NCBI GenBank assembly: GCA_020851615.1
Contig: JADZCL010000046.1
Span: forward strand, 1-13,874
Source: Rubrivivax sp.
Lineage (GTDB): Bacteria; Pseudomonadota; Gammaproteobacteria; Burkholderiales; Burkholderiaceae_C
DNA length: 13,874 bases
Reading direction: 5' to 3'
The notes under the pieces were generated by a model. The model was not told the origin of the DNA. It ran no database searches and saw only the letters and a list, made by a program, of their open reading frames with translations. The position numbers and the translations under genes are program-made. Below, piece after piece: positions 8,214 through 13,874 of the stretch (its first letter is position 1; each line of letters begins with the position of its first letter).

Positions 8214-8240
8214 CTGACGTTTACGTCAACGTCAATTGTA
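8214..8240 (-). promoter_or_regulatory. Candidate LiuR-type operator and weak promoter upstream of liuB
   Basis: A perfect 6-bp-arm inverted repeat TGACGT-TT-ACGTCA (8215-8228) is followed by a second ACGTCA-like unit, so the minus strand reads TTGACG twice in tandem before TAAACGTCA. It lies 68 bases before the liuB start, in a patch far more AT-rich than its surroundings. A TACAAT hexamer at 8240-8235 on the minus strand could be a -10 box, with the operator just downstream as expected for a repressor, though no good -35 is seen. From memory, LiuR (MerR family) sites in proteobacterial leucine/isovalerate operons are ACGT-rich palindromes of this kind; the TetR-type regulator LiuQ is the alternative. 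The site overlaps the last four codons and stop of the SEC-C gene. Regulator identity is inferred. Confidence 0.6.
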
Positions 8241-10158
8241 GAGGCCCATCCGGCGCCTGCCGCCGGCGCAGCCACGCGCGCACCGCCGGCTCGCGCCAGA
8301 GATCGTGCTGGCCGGCCACGGCGATGCGCGCCTCCTCCACCGAGCCCACGCGATAGCTGGCGACATCGGGCACGCGCGGCGCGCGCGCGGCCAGCAGCAG
8401 CTTCTCGACGTGCGGCTGCACCTTCAGCGCAGCAGCCAGGATCGCTTCGGCCTCGGGCATGCGGGAGGACGCGAGCAAGGCAAGTGCGTGCAGCAATTGC
8501 ATGCCGACGAAATCATCGGGGTAGCGCTCGGCCAGCGCGAGGGCCGCCGCGACGTTACCCCGGCGCAGCAGCACGGCACACAGGCGTTGGCGCAGGCCCT
8601 GGTTGTCGGTCGGATTGAGCACCTCGACCAGCGCGCGCAGCCACTCGAAGCTGGTGTCCGCGCGCGGCGAGGCATCCAGGCTCACATGCCGGCCCAGCAG
8701 CCGCAACGCCGGCCGGTTCTCCAGCCAGCCCCATTCGCAGCGCGCCTGCGGATAGCGCTCCCGCAACTGCGTCCACAGCGCCAGCGCGCGCGCCAGCAGC
8801 AGCGCCTGTGCGGGCACCGCCAGCCCGAAGGGGACGGCGTCGAGGAAGCCGATCATCTCGGCCAGCACCTCGAAGCAGTCGAGCAGCGGCGGGTGCGCCT
8901 GCAGCTGCAGCCAGCGGGCATCGAGCTCCACCACCCCCTCGCCCGGTTGCGCGCCGCCTGGCGTGCAGGCCGCCCGCCAGGCCTGCAGCGCGCGCGCCTG
9001 CGGCCGCGCCGGCCGCAGTTCACCCAGGTCGCTGGCGCTGGCGCCGCTCAGATCCAGCCGCAGGCGAGGCGGCCGCTGCTGCGACAGCCACTGGTTCAGT
9101 GCATCGAACACGGCGTCGAGCGCTTGCAATCCCTCGCCATCCTCATCTTCTTCATCCGAGTCATCTGCGTCGTCGCTGCCGGCATCGGGATGCAGGTGAT
9201 CGAACTCACCCCGCGCAATGGCCTGCAAGGCCTCGATCTCGCGCTCCAGCTGCGCGGCCTGCGGCAGCCGCTCGAGGCGGCGGACGTGGAAGGCCGCGCG
9301 TTCGTGCGCCCGGTCGAGCTCGCCAGTGCCCACGAGCGTCGTCACCTCGAGCAAGGCCACGCGCGGGTCATTGGGCGTCAGGCGCTGCGCGCGCTCGAAG
9401 GCCTGCTGCGCCGCCGCCGGGTCACCGGCGTCACTGGCCATCATGCTGCGCCGCTGCCAGCCCAGGCTTTGCACGGTCGCGTCGCCCTTGGCCACCATCG
9501 CATCGGCCAGCGCCCTGCGCTTGCGCGGATGACCCAGGTCCAGGTAGAGGTCGGCCAGCAGGTCCAGCAGGTCGGCCTGGTCGGCCCGCCAAGGCGGCGG
9601 CAGCTTCGCCCAGGGCTCAAGCAGGCGCATCGCGTCGCGCGACTGGCCTTGCTCGCGCAACTCGTGGGCAGCCATCAGCACCGCCTGCCGCGGCACGCGC
9701 GAGGCCGGCAGCGCAGCCCAGTCCCTGGCGGGCAAGGCCTGCACCACGAGCGCGGCGATGAACTCGGCATCCAGGCGCGGCGCACGCTGCATGAGCGGTG
9801 CGCAGCAGTGCTTGTACTTCTTGAGCGAACCGCACAGGCAGGGGTCGTTGCGGCCCGGCAGGGGCAGGCGCCGCGGCTGCCAGTCGTCGCCGGGCAGCGG
9901 GACCGTGGAGGCGATCACCCAGGCCAGGCTGCGGAAGAACTGGGCCGCATCGGCACGCCGGATATGCGCCGTCGGCTCGCGCTGCACCAGGGCGGAGTCG
10001 TCGGTGAGCAGCTCGGCAAAAAGGCGCGGGCCTTCCTCGGCCATGCGGCGCAGGAAGCGCTCGCGGTCCGGATCGGCAAGCAGCCAGCTCACGCTCAATT
10101 GCAGGAGCCGTCCGATATCCAGGCCTGGCGCGGTGTCGGCGGGTGGGTACTCATCCAT
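8221..10158 (-). CDS. SEC-C motif protein with helical/TPR-like repeats, function unknown
   Basis: A 645-residue, probably cytoplasmic protein without signal peptide or membrane helix. Near the N-terminus [18 protein letters not shown] is a textbook SEC-C zinc motif, CxC-x8-CC with Cys107, Cys109, Cys118 and Cys119; SecA and many uncharacterised proteins carry it. Residues about 150-310 are Ala/Leu-rich helical pairs resembling tetratricopeptide repeats (for example [20 protein letters not shown]). A strongly acidic linker of Asp/Glu/Ser follows at about 325-343, then a helical C-terminal half including [19 protein letters not shown]. The ATG at 10158 has AGAGGA upstream; a longer frame to 10209 lacks one. 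It is divergent from the sensor gene and ends inside the liuB operator with TAA. A protein-binding scaffold is the most that can be inferred; I do not recognise an ortholog with known function. Confidence 0.85.
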   Translation of the reverse strand: MDEYPPADTAPGLDIGRLLQLSVSWLLADPDRERFLRRMAEEGPRLFAELLTDDSALVQREPTAHIRRADAAQFFRSLAWVIASTVPLPGDDWQPRRLPLPGRNDPCLCGSLKKYKHCCAPLMQRAPRLDAEFIAALVVQALPARDWAALPASRVPRQAVLMAAHELREQGQSRDAMRLLEPWAKLPPPWRADQADLLDLLADLYLDLGHPRKRRALADAMVAKGDATVQSLGWQRRSMMASDAGDPAAAQQAFERAQRLTPNDPRVALLEVTTLVGTGELDRAHERAAFHVRRLERLPQAAQLEREIEALQAIARGEFDHLHPDAGSDDADDSDEEDEDGEGLQALDAVFDALNQWLSQQRPPRLRLDLSGASASDLGELRPARPQARALQAWRAACTPGGAQPGEGVVELDARWLQLQAHPPLLDCFEVLAEMIGFLDAVPFGLAVPAQALLLARALALWTQLRERYPQARCEWGWLENRPALRLLGRHVSLDASPRADTSFEWLRALVEVLNPTDNQGLRQRLCAVLLRRGNVAAALALAERYPDDFVGMQLLHALALLASSRMPEAEAILAAALKVQPHVEKLLLAARAPRVPDVASYRVGSVEEARIAVAGQHDLWREPAVRAWLRRRQAPDGPLQLTLT

Positions 10159-10385
10159 GCGACGCAATCCTCTTGTGGCAGCTGCACGGCGGCCGGCCTC
10201 GCGGCGCATCGTCGTTGCAGCGCCATTCTAGGAACGAAGACGCAGCCGGCCGGCTCTTGCTTCCCGGCCTGGGCCGACGCCCAGGCGGAGCCCACTCAAG
10301 TCCACCCGTGGCTCGCCGATACTGGCTGGCGAGGATCGTCAGTGGCAGGCCGCGGGCGGGCCTTGGAATCCTTGCAGTGTGGTCA
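10159..10385. other. Divergent intergenic region between the SEC-C gene and the diguanylate cyclase gene
   Basis: These 227 bases must hold promoters for both flanking genes. I find no strong -35/-10 pair. A TAGAAT hexamer on the minus strand (10230-10225) could be a -10 box for the SEC-C gene, without a matching -35. Two structures stand out: a 12-base perfect palindrome AGCCGGCCGGCT (10244-10255) and a hairpin with an 8-bp stem, GCCTGGGC and GCCCAGGC around a CGAC loop (10267-10286). A weaker 6-bp pairing, CTCGCC (10312-10317) with GGCGAG (10328-10333), lies further on. In DNA this GC-rich such pairings are not rare. No small ORF with a convincing start is seen. Confidence 0.5.
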
Positions 10386-13300
10386 ATGGACAGCAGAACG
10401 CGACATCGTTGTTGGATGCACCTTGCACGGCGGCTGCTGTGCGCACTGGCGCTCACTTGCATGGCGCTGGGCGCGACCTCGGCGGCCGCCGCAAGCGAGG
10501 ATGCCGGGCAGCCGCTGCTGCGCACGTTCAACGCCGTCGGTCACCCAGCCAGCGGGCAGAACTGGGCCATCGTGCAGGACCGGCGCGGCGTGATGTATTT
10601 CGGCAGCACCGATGACGGCGTGCTCGAGTACGACGGCGTGAACTGGCGCACCATCAAGACGCCCAACCGCACGACGATCCGCTCGCTGGCGCTGGGCCAG
10701 GACGGCCGCATCTACGTCGGCGCGATTGGCGAGATCGGCTACCTGGAGTCGGACGCCGCAGGCCGCATGCACTACGTCTCGCTGCTGGAGCGGGTGCCCG
10801 CAGCCGAGCGCGATTTCGCCGATGTCTGGAGCACCTTCGCCACCAGCGAGGGGATCTATTTCACGACCTTCAAGCGCGTGATCCGCATTGCCGCCAAGAC
10901 GACCCGCGTGTGGAATGCAGGATCGAGCTTTCACATCGCCCAGATGGCGCGCGGCCGTCTCTACCTGCGCGAGGTGGGACGCGGCCTGCTGGAACTCGTG
11001 GACGATGAGTTGCAGCTCGTCGCGCAGGGCGAACGCCTGGCCACCGAGAAGGTGGCTGCGGTGCTGCCCTGGCCGGACGCCGATGGCAGCGACCGCGGGG
11101 CACTCCTCATCGCCACGCGCACGCAAGGCTGGTACCTGCTGCGGGACGGGCGCATGCTGCCCTGGCGCACCGAAGTCGACGCCGAGCTGGCCCGCGCGCA
11201 GATCTACAACGCGATCCGGCTGAGCGATGGCCGCCTGGCGCTGGGCACGCTGCAGGGCGGTGCGCTCCTGCTGGACGCGCAGGGGCGCCTGGCCGGGCGG
11301 CTGGACAAGGGCAGCGGCCTGCAAAGCCCAACCGTCTACAACCTCTTCGAGGATCGCCAGGGCAGCCTCTGGCTGGCCCTGGACAAGGGCCTTGGCCACG
11401 CCGAGGTGAGCGGGGCGCTGAGCTACTACGGCGCCCTGGCCGGCGTCGAAGGCAGCGTCATCACCATGCACCGCCACGCCGGCATCCTGTACCTGGGTAC
11501 GACGCAGGGCCTGTACCGGCTCGAGCCCGCCGCGGGCGGCAGCGGCCGCTTCGTGGCAGTGCCTCAGGTGAGCGGACAGACCTGGGACCTCGTGAGCATG
11601 GACGACGCGCTGCTGGTCGGCGGCGCCGACGGAGTGCACGAACTGCGCGGCGGCCGCTGGCGGATGGTGCGCCCCTCGACCCAGAACACGGTTTCGCTGG
11701 CGCGCTCGCGCATCAACCCGGAGCGCCTCTTCGTGGGCCTGATGAACGGCCTGGCGACGATGCGCCTGCAAGACGGGCGCTGGATCGACGAAGGCATCGT
11801 GCCCGGGATCGACGAGGAGGTGCGCAGCATCGTGCAGGAGCAGAGCGGGCGCATCTGGCTGGGCACGCTCTCGTCGGGCGTGCTCGCGCTGGGCCCGGAG
11901 GCGGCGGGTGCGACCACGCCGCTGTCCGGCAGCACGGCGCGGCGCTTCCGTGCCGAACAGGGGCTGCCCGTCGGCCCGGTGTTCGTGCACCGGGTCCAGG
12001 GGCAACCCGCGTTTGCCACCACGCGCGGCGTCTACCGTTTCGACGACACCCGTGCGGCCTTCGTGCCCGATGCCCGCTATGCCGCGCTGTTCGGCGAGCC
12101 GCTGCGTCAGGTCTTCCCGCTCGTGGAGGATGCGCGGGGCGGCGTCTGGATGTACAGCCAGGACGACACCCGCACGCTCAAGGAAAGCGGCGTCGCCCGC
12201 CCCACCGAGAGTGCCGGTGGCCTGGCCTACCGCTGGGACCCACAGCCGCTGGCCGAACTCACCGGCCTGGCACAGGCCACCTTCCTCGCCGATGGGCCGA
12301 ACGCGCTGTGGGTGGGTGGCGATGAAGGCGTCTACCGCCTGGACCGGCGGCCTCGCACCGCCGCCGCACCGGCGCGGGCGCTGGTGCGCAAGGTGGCCGG
12401 CCGCGACGGCAGCCTGCACTTTGCCGGCGGGGGCCAGCACGCGACGCCTGCCCTCGACTTCGAGCGCAACGCATTGCGTTTCGAGTTCGCGGCACCGACT
12501 TTCGAGCGGCGCGCACCGCGCTACCAGGCCATGCTGGAGGGGCTGGATCGCGGCTGGAGCCCGCCGATGACCGAGACCTACCTCGACTACACCAACCTGC
12601 GGGAGGGCGACTACCGCTTCCGGGTGCGCGCCATCGACGCCCTCGGCCGCGTCGGCCCCGAGGACGCCTTTGCCTTCCGCATCCGGCCGCCCTGGACGCG
12701 CACGCCGCTGGCCTACCTGGCCTATGTGCTGCTGGGCGGCCTGACCCTGTTGGCACTGGCCGGCTGGCGCTCTGCCGCGCTGCGGGCACGCAACCGCGAT
12801 CTGGCACAGCTCGTGGACATGCGCACCCGCGAGCTCTCCGAGGCCAATAGCGCGCTGCAGCAGGCCAACACCTCGCTGGCGGAGATCTCGCTCACCGACG
12901 CACTCACCGGCCTGAAGAACCGGCGCTACCTGGCCGAGCGCATCGCCGAGGACATGGCCGTGCTGCGCCGTGCGCACACGCAGGCCGAGCCCTGGGCTGG
13001 CGGCACGGTCGACGAGTCGCAGCTGGTGTTCATCATGGTCGACATCGACCACTTCAAGCACATCAACGACCAGTACGGCCACGCTGCGGGTGACCGCGTG
13101 CTGGAGCAGTTCGGCACGATCCTGCGCAGCGTCTGCCGCGACACCGCCGTGCGCTGGGGCGGCGAGGAGTTCCTCCTCGTGGCGCGACACACCTCGATCG
13201 AGGCCGGCATGGTGCTGGCAGAGCGCATCCGCACCCAGGTCGCCGCGCACCCGTTCGTGGTGGACGACGGCCGGGTGCTGCATCGCAGCTGCTCGCTGGG

Positions 13301-13550
13301 CTTTGCGCCCTTCCCCCTGGACCCCGACGCGCCGCAGCAGGCGAGCTGGGAGCTCTCGGTCAAGCTCGCCGACCAGTGCCTGTACGAAGCCAAGCGCGGC
13401 GGCCGCAACGCCTGGGTCGGCGTGCGCGCCGGCGCCCACGTCGAGGCCGACTCGCCCATGCCCGAACTGGCCCAGGCGCTTGCAGCGGGCCGGCTCGTGC
13501 TCCTGCGCATGCCCGAACTGGCACGGCAGGCCGCCCCGTTAGAAAACTAA
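10386..13550 (+). CDS. Ligand-binding beta-propeller sensor diguanylate cyclase (Reg_prop, Y_Y_Y, GGDEF)
   Basis: A 1054-residue inner-membrane receptor predicted to make cyclic di-GMP in response to a periplasmic signal. The N-terminus has basic residues, the hydrophobic core LLCALALTCMALG and an AAA-S cleavage-like site near 36. Residues about 45-690 hold propeller repeats of the two-component-regulator type (for example GSLWLALDKGLG, GRIWLGTLSSGV, GGVWMYSQ). A Y_Y_Y-like domain (about 695-770, LREGDYRFRVRAID) follows, then one membrane helix (775-795), a coiled coil (about 800-832) and a GGDEF domain from 836. Asp886 (VDIDHFKHIND) and the GGEEF at 925-929 are intact, so the enzyme should be active. 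The inhibitory RxxD site reads VCRD (916-919), lacking its Arg. An ATG at 10386 is chosen; the ATG at 10416 also gives a signal peptide. Ligand unknown; neither start has a strong ribosome site. Confidence 0.93.
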   Translation: MDSRTRHRCWMHLARRLLCALALTCMALGATSAAAASEDAGQPLLRTFNAVGHPASGQNWAIVQDRRGVMYFGSTDDGVLEYDGVNWRTIKTPNRTTIRSLALGQDGRIYVGAIGEIGYLESDAAGRMHYVSLLERVPAAERDFADVWSTFATSEGIYFTTFKRVIRIAAKTTRVWNAGSSFHIAQMARGRLYLREVGRGLLELVDDELQLVAQGERLATEKVAAVLPWPDADGSDRGALLIATRTQGWYLLRDGRMLPWRTEVDAELARAQIYNAIRLSDGRLALGTLQGGALLLDAQGRLAGRLDKGSGLQSPTVYNLFEDRQGSLWLALDKGLGHAEVSGALSYYGALAGVEGSVITMHRHAGILYLGTTQGLYRLEPAAGGSGRFVAVPQVSGQTWDLVSMDDALLVGGADGVHELRGGRWRMVRPSTQNTVSLARSRINPERLFVGLMNGLATMRLQDGRWIDEGIVPGIDEEVRSIVQEQSGRIWLGTLSSGVLALGPEAAGATTPLSGSTARRFRAEQGLPVGPVFVHRVQGQPAFATTRGVYRFDDTRAAFVPDARYAALFGEPLRQVFPLVEDARGGVWMYSQDDTRTLKESGVARPTESAGGLAYRWDPQPLAELTGLAQATFLADGPNALWVGGDEGVYRLDRRPRTAAAPARALVRKVAGRDGSLHFAGGGQHATPALDFERNALRFEFAAPTFERRAPRYQAMLEGLDRGWSPPMTETYLDYTNLREGDYRFRVRAIDALGRVGPEDAFAFRIRPPWTRTPLAYLAYVLLGGLTLLALAGWRSAALRARNRDLAQLVDMRTRELSEANSALQQANTSLAEISLTDALTGLKNRRYLAERIAEDMAVLRRAHTQAEPWAGGTVDESQLVFIMVDIDHFKHINDQYGHAAGDRVLEQFGTILRSVCRDTAVRWGGEEFLLVARHTSIEAGMVLAERIRTQVAAHPFVVDDGRVLHRSCSLGFAPFPLDPDAPQQASWELSVKLADQCLYEAKRGGRNAWVGVRAGAHVEADSPMPELAQALAAGRLVLLRMPELARQAAPLEN

Positions 13551-13674
13551 TTTCCGCAACCGGCTGCGGGCACGACACACGGGTCTTCCCCAGGCCCGAC
13601 GGGCGAGCGCGACCGTAACATCGGCGCCGCGACTGGAAACTCATTTTCAGTCGTGCACGACCGAGGAGTCCCGC
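13551..13674. other. Intergenic region between the diguanylate cyclase and solute-binding protein genes
   Basis: The 124 bases begin at an AT-rich TTAG-AAAA-CTAA inverted repeat that includes the upstream stop codon (13539-13550). A small 5-bp stem, CCGCA (13554-13558) with TGCGG (13565-13569), follows but has no T tract, so it is not a convincing terminator. A TAACAT hexamer (13616-13621) could be a -10 box, without a recognisable -35. The clear structure is the hairpin at 13630-13653, listed separately, and GAGGAG before the ATG at 13675 is a good ribosome site. Confidence 0.5.
13630..13653 (+). repeat. Inverted repeat / hairpin in the leader of the solute-binding protein gene
   Basis: Arms CGACTGGAAA and TTTTCAGTCG flank a CTCA loop, giving a 10-bp stem with one G-U pair when transcribed. 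It ends 21 bases before the start codon and is not followed by a T run, so it does not look like an intrinsic terminator. It could be an operator half-site pair for a dimeric regulator or a leader structure near the ribosome site. The loop-proximal part is AT-rich compared with the surrounding sequence, which makes a chance origin less likely. Confidence 0.55.
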
Positions 13675-13874
13675 ATGAACCCCACGCTGCTGCGTCTGGT
13701 GCGCACCGCCACCCTGGCCGCCGCCTGCCTGAGCGCCGCCGTGGTCGGCGCCAAGACCCTGCGCATGGCCAACCAGGGCGACGCGCTGTCGATGGACCCG
13801 CATTCGCTGCAGGAGTCCTTCCAGCTCAGCTTCCTGGCCAACATCTACGAGCCGCTGGTCACGCGGGGACGCGA
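13675..13874 (+). CDS. ABC transporter substrate-binding protein, peptide/opine/nickel family (5'-end only)
   Basis: Sixty-six codons are visible before the right edge. The ATG at 13675 follows GAGGAG at six-base spacing. Residues 1-26 are a signal peptide (basic LLRLVR, then an Ala/Leu/Val core ending VVGA), so the product is exported to the periplasm. The mature start KTLRMANQGDALSMDPHSLQ leads into FQLSFLANIYEPLVTRGR, the N-terminal pattern of SBP_bac_5 proteins such as DppA/OppA, in which the strand, the Asp-Pro-x-x-x turn and the YEPL segment recur. It probably supplies an ABC importer for peptides or related solutes, with permease and ATPase genes expected further right. The exact ligand cannot be judged from this fragment. 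It follows the sensor gene on the same strand after 124 bases. Confidence 0.88.
   Translation, partial: MNPTLLRLVRTATLAAACLSAAVVGAKTLRMANQGDALSMDPHSLQESFQLSFLANIYEPLVTRGR

Noticed and set aside
8147..8275. N-terminal extension of liuB to 8275
   Set aside because: It would read through the palindromic operator and overlap the SEC-C gene; the ATG at 8146 has a clear GGAGA and matches family length.
10143..10385. N-terminal extension of the sensor cyclase to 10143
   Set aside because: It would put about 80 unrelated residues before a typical signal peptide and overlap the start of the divergent gene.
8305..10593. Plus-strand open frame of 762 codons opposite the SEC-C gene
   Set aside because: The composition is that of an antisense shadow, it has no ribosome site or recognisable domain, and the minus-strand gene has a zinc motif and a good ribosome site.
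10383..13439. Minus-strand open frame of 1018 codons opposite the diguanylate cyclase gene
   Set aside because: The plus strand carries signal peptide, propeller, membrane helix and GGEEF in order; the minus translation is low complexity.
13551..13600. Intrinsic terminator after the diguanylate cyclase gene
   Set aside because: Only a 5-bp stem without a following T tract is present, so termination there cannot be supported.
1..13874. tRNA, rRNA, CRISPR array, insertion sequence or attachment site
   Set aside because: No cloverleaf-like segment, spaced repeat array, transposase-like frame or terminal inverted repeat was recognised on either strand; the composition is uniform apart from short AT-rich regulatory patches.

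Overview
The window is GC-rich throughout, with almost every third codon position G or C, densely packed genes and long spurious antisense ORFs. Gene content and protein style (biotin-dependent methylcrotonyl-CoA carboxylase, HMG-CoA lyase, a propeller-type diguanylate cyclase, a peptide-binding ABC protein) suggest a betaproteobacterium of the order Burkholderiales, perhaps the Rubrivivax/Leptothrix/Roseateles group. That assignment is from general impression, not from a marker gene.

Region 1 (1-8146, minus strand) is one tightly packed operon for the lower leucine/isovalerate degradation pathway. Read in its own direction it runs: liuB (methylcrotonyl-CoA carboxylase, carboxyltransferase subunit), a GNAT acetyltransferase-DinB fusion, liuC (methylglutaconyl-CoA hydratase), a DUF4126 membrane protein, liuD (biotin-carrying alpha subunit of the same carboxylase), liuE/mvaB (HMG-CoA lyase), a YbaK-type aminoacyl-tRNA deacylase-like gene, and a 2-hydroxychromene-2-carboxylate isomerase-like gene that runs off the left edge. 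Four junctions are 4-base stop/start overlaps (GTGA or ATGA), and the others are short gaps or a 16-base overlap. Together LiuB+LiuD, LiuC and LiuE convert 3-methylcrotonyl-CoA to acetoacetate and acetyl-CoA. The usual first gene of such clusters, liuA (isovaleryl-CoA dehydrogenase), and a liu regulator gene are not in the window.

Region 2 (8214-8240) holds a palindrome, TGACGT-TT-ACGTCA, plus a further ACGTCA direct repeat, about 70 bases before liuB. It is the best candidate for a LiuR-type operator. It overlaps the last codons and stop of the upstream gene.

Region 3 (8221-10158, minus) is a 645-residue SEC-C zinc-motif protein with helical-repeat character and no assignable function.

Region 4 (10159-10385) is a 227-base divergent intergenic region. 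It is followed on the plus strand by a 1054-residue receptor (10386-13550) with a signal peptide, periplasmic beta-propeller, Y_Y_Y domain, one membrane helix, coiled coil and GGEEF diguanylate cyclase domain lacking a canonical RxxD inhibitory site.

Region 5 (13551-13874) has a 10-bp-stem hairpin 21 bases before the start of a secreted solute-binding protein of the peptide/opine ABC family, cut by the right edge.

I saw no rRNA, tRNA, CRISPR, insertion sequence or other mobile element. The window looks like stable chromosomal metabolic DNA; the points of interest are the operator, the non-catabolic genes inserted in the liu operon, and the sensor.
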